From Leclercia sp. LSNIH1 (GTDB taxonomy: Bacteria > Pseudomonadota > Gammaproteobacteria > Enterobacterales > Enterobacteriaceae): 64,000 nucleotides of DNA. Location of the stretch: contig NZ_CP026167.1 in the NCBI RefSeq assembly GCF_002902985.1, positions 3,286,001 through 3,350,000 of the forward strand, written 5' to 3'. Under the pieces are notes generated by a model. It was not told the DNA's origin. It saw only the letters and a list, made by a program, of their open reading frames with translations, and did not search any database. The position numbers were made by a program, and so were the translations under genes. This document shows, piece after piece, positions 63,109 through 64,000 of this stretch (positions are counted from its first letter, which is position 1; each line of letters starts with the position of its first letter).

Positions 63109-64000
63109 CTACTTTTTCGACCGCCCGGCGATGATCTCATCGGCCACGATACGCGGCGCTTCGGCGTAGTGGTGGAACTCCATGCTGTAGGTGGCCCGCC
63201 CCTGGGACATGGAGCGCAGCGTGGTGGCGTAGCCGAACATCTCCGCCAGCGGCACGTCGGCGCGAATAATCTGGCTGCCGAACCGCTCCTCCATCCCCTG
63301 CACCAGCCCGCGCCGGGAGGAGAGATCGCCCATAATGTTCCCGGCATACTCTTCCGGGGTTTCCACCTCCACATGCATCATTGGCTCCAGGATCACCGGG
63401 TCGGCCTTGCGCGCTGCGTCCTTAAAGCCAAAGATCGCCGCCATGCGGAAGGCCATCTCCGAGGAGTCGACATCGTGATAAGAGCCGAAAGTCAGGGTCG
63501 CTTTGATATCCACCACCGGATAGCCCGCCAGCACCCCGCTGTTCATCGCTTCCCGCAGCCCTTTCTCAACCGACGGAATATACTCCCGGGGCACCACCCC
63601 GCCCTTGGTGGCATCGACAAACGTAAAGCCGCTGCCCGGCGCCTGCGGCTCAAGGCTCAGCACCACGTGGCCATACTGTCCTTTCCCACCGGACTGGCGG
63701 ACAAACTTGCCCTCAACGTCGCTCACCGCTTTGCGAATGGTTTCCCGGTAGGTCACCTGCGGGCGACCAATGTTGGCCTCGACGCCAAACTCCCGCTTCA
63801 TGCGGTCGACGATGATCTCCAGGTGTAGTTCGCCCATCCCGGAAATGATCGTCTGACCGGACTCTTCATCGGTATGCAGGTGGAAGGAGGGATCTTCCGC
63901 CGCCAGACGATGCAGGGCGATGCCCATCTTCTCCTGGTCAGCTTTGGTTTTTGGCTCGATGGAGAGGGAGATCACCGGGTCCGGGAACTCCATCCGCTCA
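63109..64000 (-). CDS. Elongation factor G paralogue, C-terminal part (runs off window)
   Basis: About 297 C-terminal codons of an EF-G-type GTPase; the frame is open to the window edge (64000), so the N-terminal G domain is outside. Visible parts: domain III ([19 protein letters not shown]), domain IV ([46 protein letters not shown]) and domain V ([28 protein letters not shown]). Compared with housekeeping enterobacterial FusA, as I recall it, many positions differ, as expected for a second EF-G. It lies outside the str operon context (no rpsL, rpsG or tuf). Confidence 0.85.
   Translation of the reverse strand, partial: ERMEFPDPVISLSIEPKTKADQEKMGIALHRLAAEDPSFHLHTDEESGQTIISGMGELHLEIIVDRMKREFGVEANIGRPQVTYRETIRKAVSDVEGKFVRQSGGKGQYGHVVLSLEPQAPGSGFTFVDATKGGVVPREYIPSVEKGLREAMNSGVLAGYPVVDIKATLTFGSYHDVDSSEMAFRMAAIFGFKDAARKADPVILEPMMHVEVETPEEYAGNIMGDLSSRRGLVQGMEERFGSQIIRADVPLAEMFGYATTLRSMSQGRATYSMEFHHYAEAPRIVADEIIAGRSKK

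Noticed and set aside
1..64000. CRISPR arrays, insertion sequences, prophage, tRNA or rRNA genes
   Set aside because: No regularly spaced repeats, transposase, integrase, phage genes or tRNA-like cloverleafs were seen when reading the window.

Overview
The window is chromosomal DNA of a member of the Enterobacteriaceae. It keeps an E. coli-like backbone: osmC, bdm-sra, maeA, adhP, fdnGHI, yddG, narU-narZYWV, nhoA and a digH (yddW) homologue. Many insertions are absent from E. coli K-12 at these places: treXYZ, a BlrP1-type BLUF-EAL protein, smvA/smvR, an orphan PPK2, two extra binding-protein ABC systems and an elongation factor G paralogue. High coding density, REP/BIME palindromes between convergent genes, and these accessory genes point to the Enterobacter/Leclercia/Lelliottia/Klebsiella side of the family; the genus is an inference. 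No tRNA, rRNA, CRISPR array, insertion sequence or prophage was seen.

Layout. 1-3.5 kb: digH lipoprotein, an ASCH protein, a LysE/RhtB exporter and two small genes. 3.5-10 kb: treZ-treY-treX, trehalose synthesis from glycogen or maltodextrin. 10-13.2 kb: a chemoreceptor with a FliA-type promoter and a BLUF-EAL protein. 13.4-16.5 kb: SDR/LysR pair, osmC, bdm, sra. 16.6-19.6 kb: maeA and an MFS exporter. 19.6-21.6 kb: an ABC-F ATPase behind a long leader with a 27-codon upstream ORF and a strong hairpin. 21.6-27.4 kb: exported-type pyrophosphatase, adhP, a TetR/NAD(P)H oxidoreductase pair, araJ, ppk2. 27.6-33.3 kb: fdnGHI with an in-frame selenocysteine TGA, and yddG. 33.3-40.9 kb: LysR gene and a divergent Liv-type ABC operon ending in an L-2-aminothiazoline-4-carboxylate hydrolase and a carbamoylase-type M20 amidohydrolase. 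41-46.8 kb: a PotABCD-like ABC transporter divergent from a PhnP-like metallohydrolase and a LacI regulator, with a perfect 16-bp palindrome between. 46.8-49 kb: smvA/smvR with paired operators. 49-57.3 kb: narU and nitrate reductase Z. 57.3-64 kb: nhoA, an FbpABC-type ABC system, a flavin reductase, a trypsin-like lipoprotein and the 3' end of an EF-G paralogue.

How the genes fit together. fdnGHI (formate oxidation) and narZYV (nitrate reduction) form a quinone-linked respiratory chain, with NarU moving nitrate/nitrite. OsmC, Bdm, Sra, trehalose synthesis and NarZ are stress or stationary-phase functions in relatives, and sigma-S-like -10 elements are visible upstream of osmC and treZ. The most interesting candidates for new biology are the ABC-F leader (19.65-19.91 kb), the thiazoline/N-carbamoyl-cysteine uptake operon (34.4-40.9 kb) and the LacI-controlled ABC/metallohydrolase cluster (41-46.8 kb).
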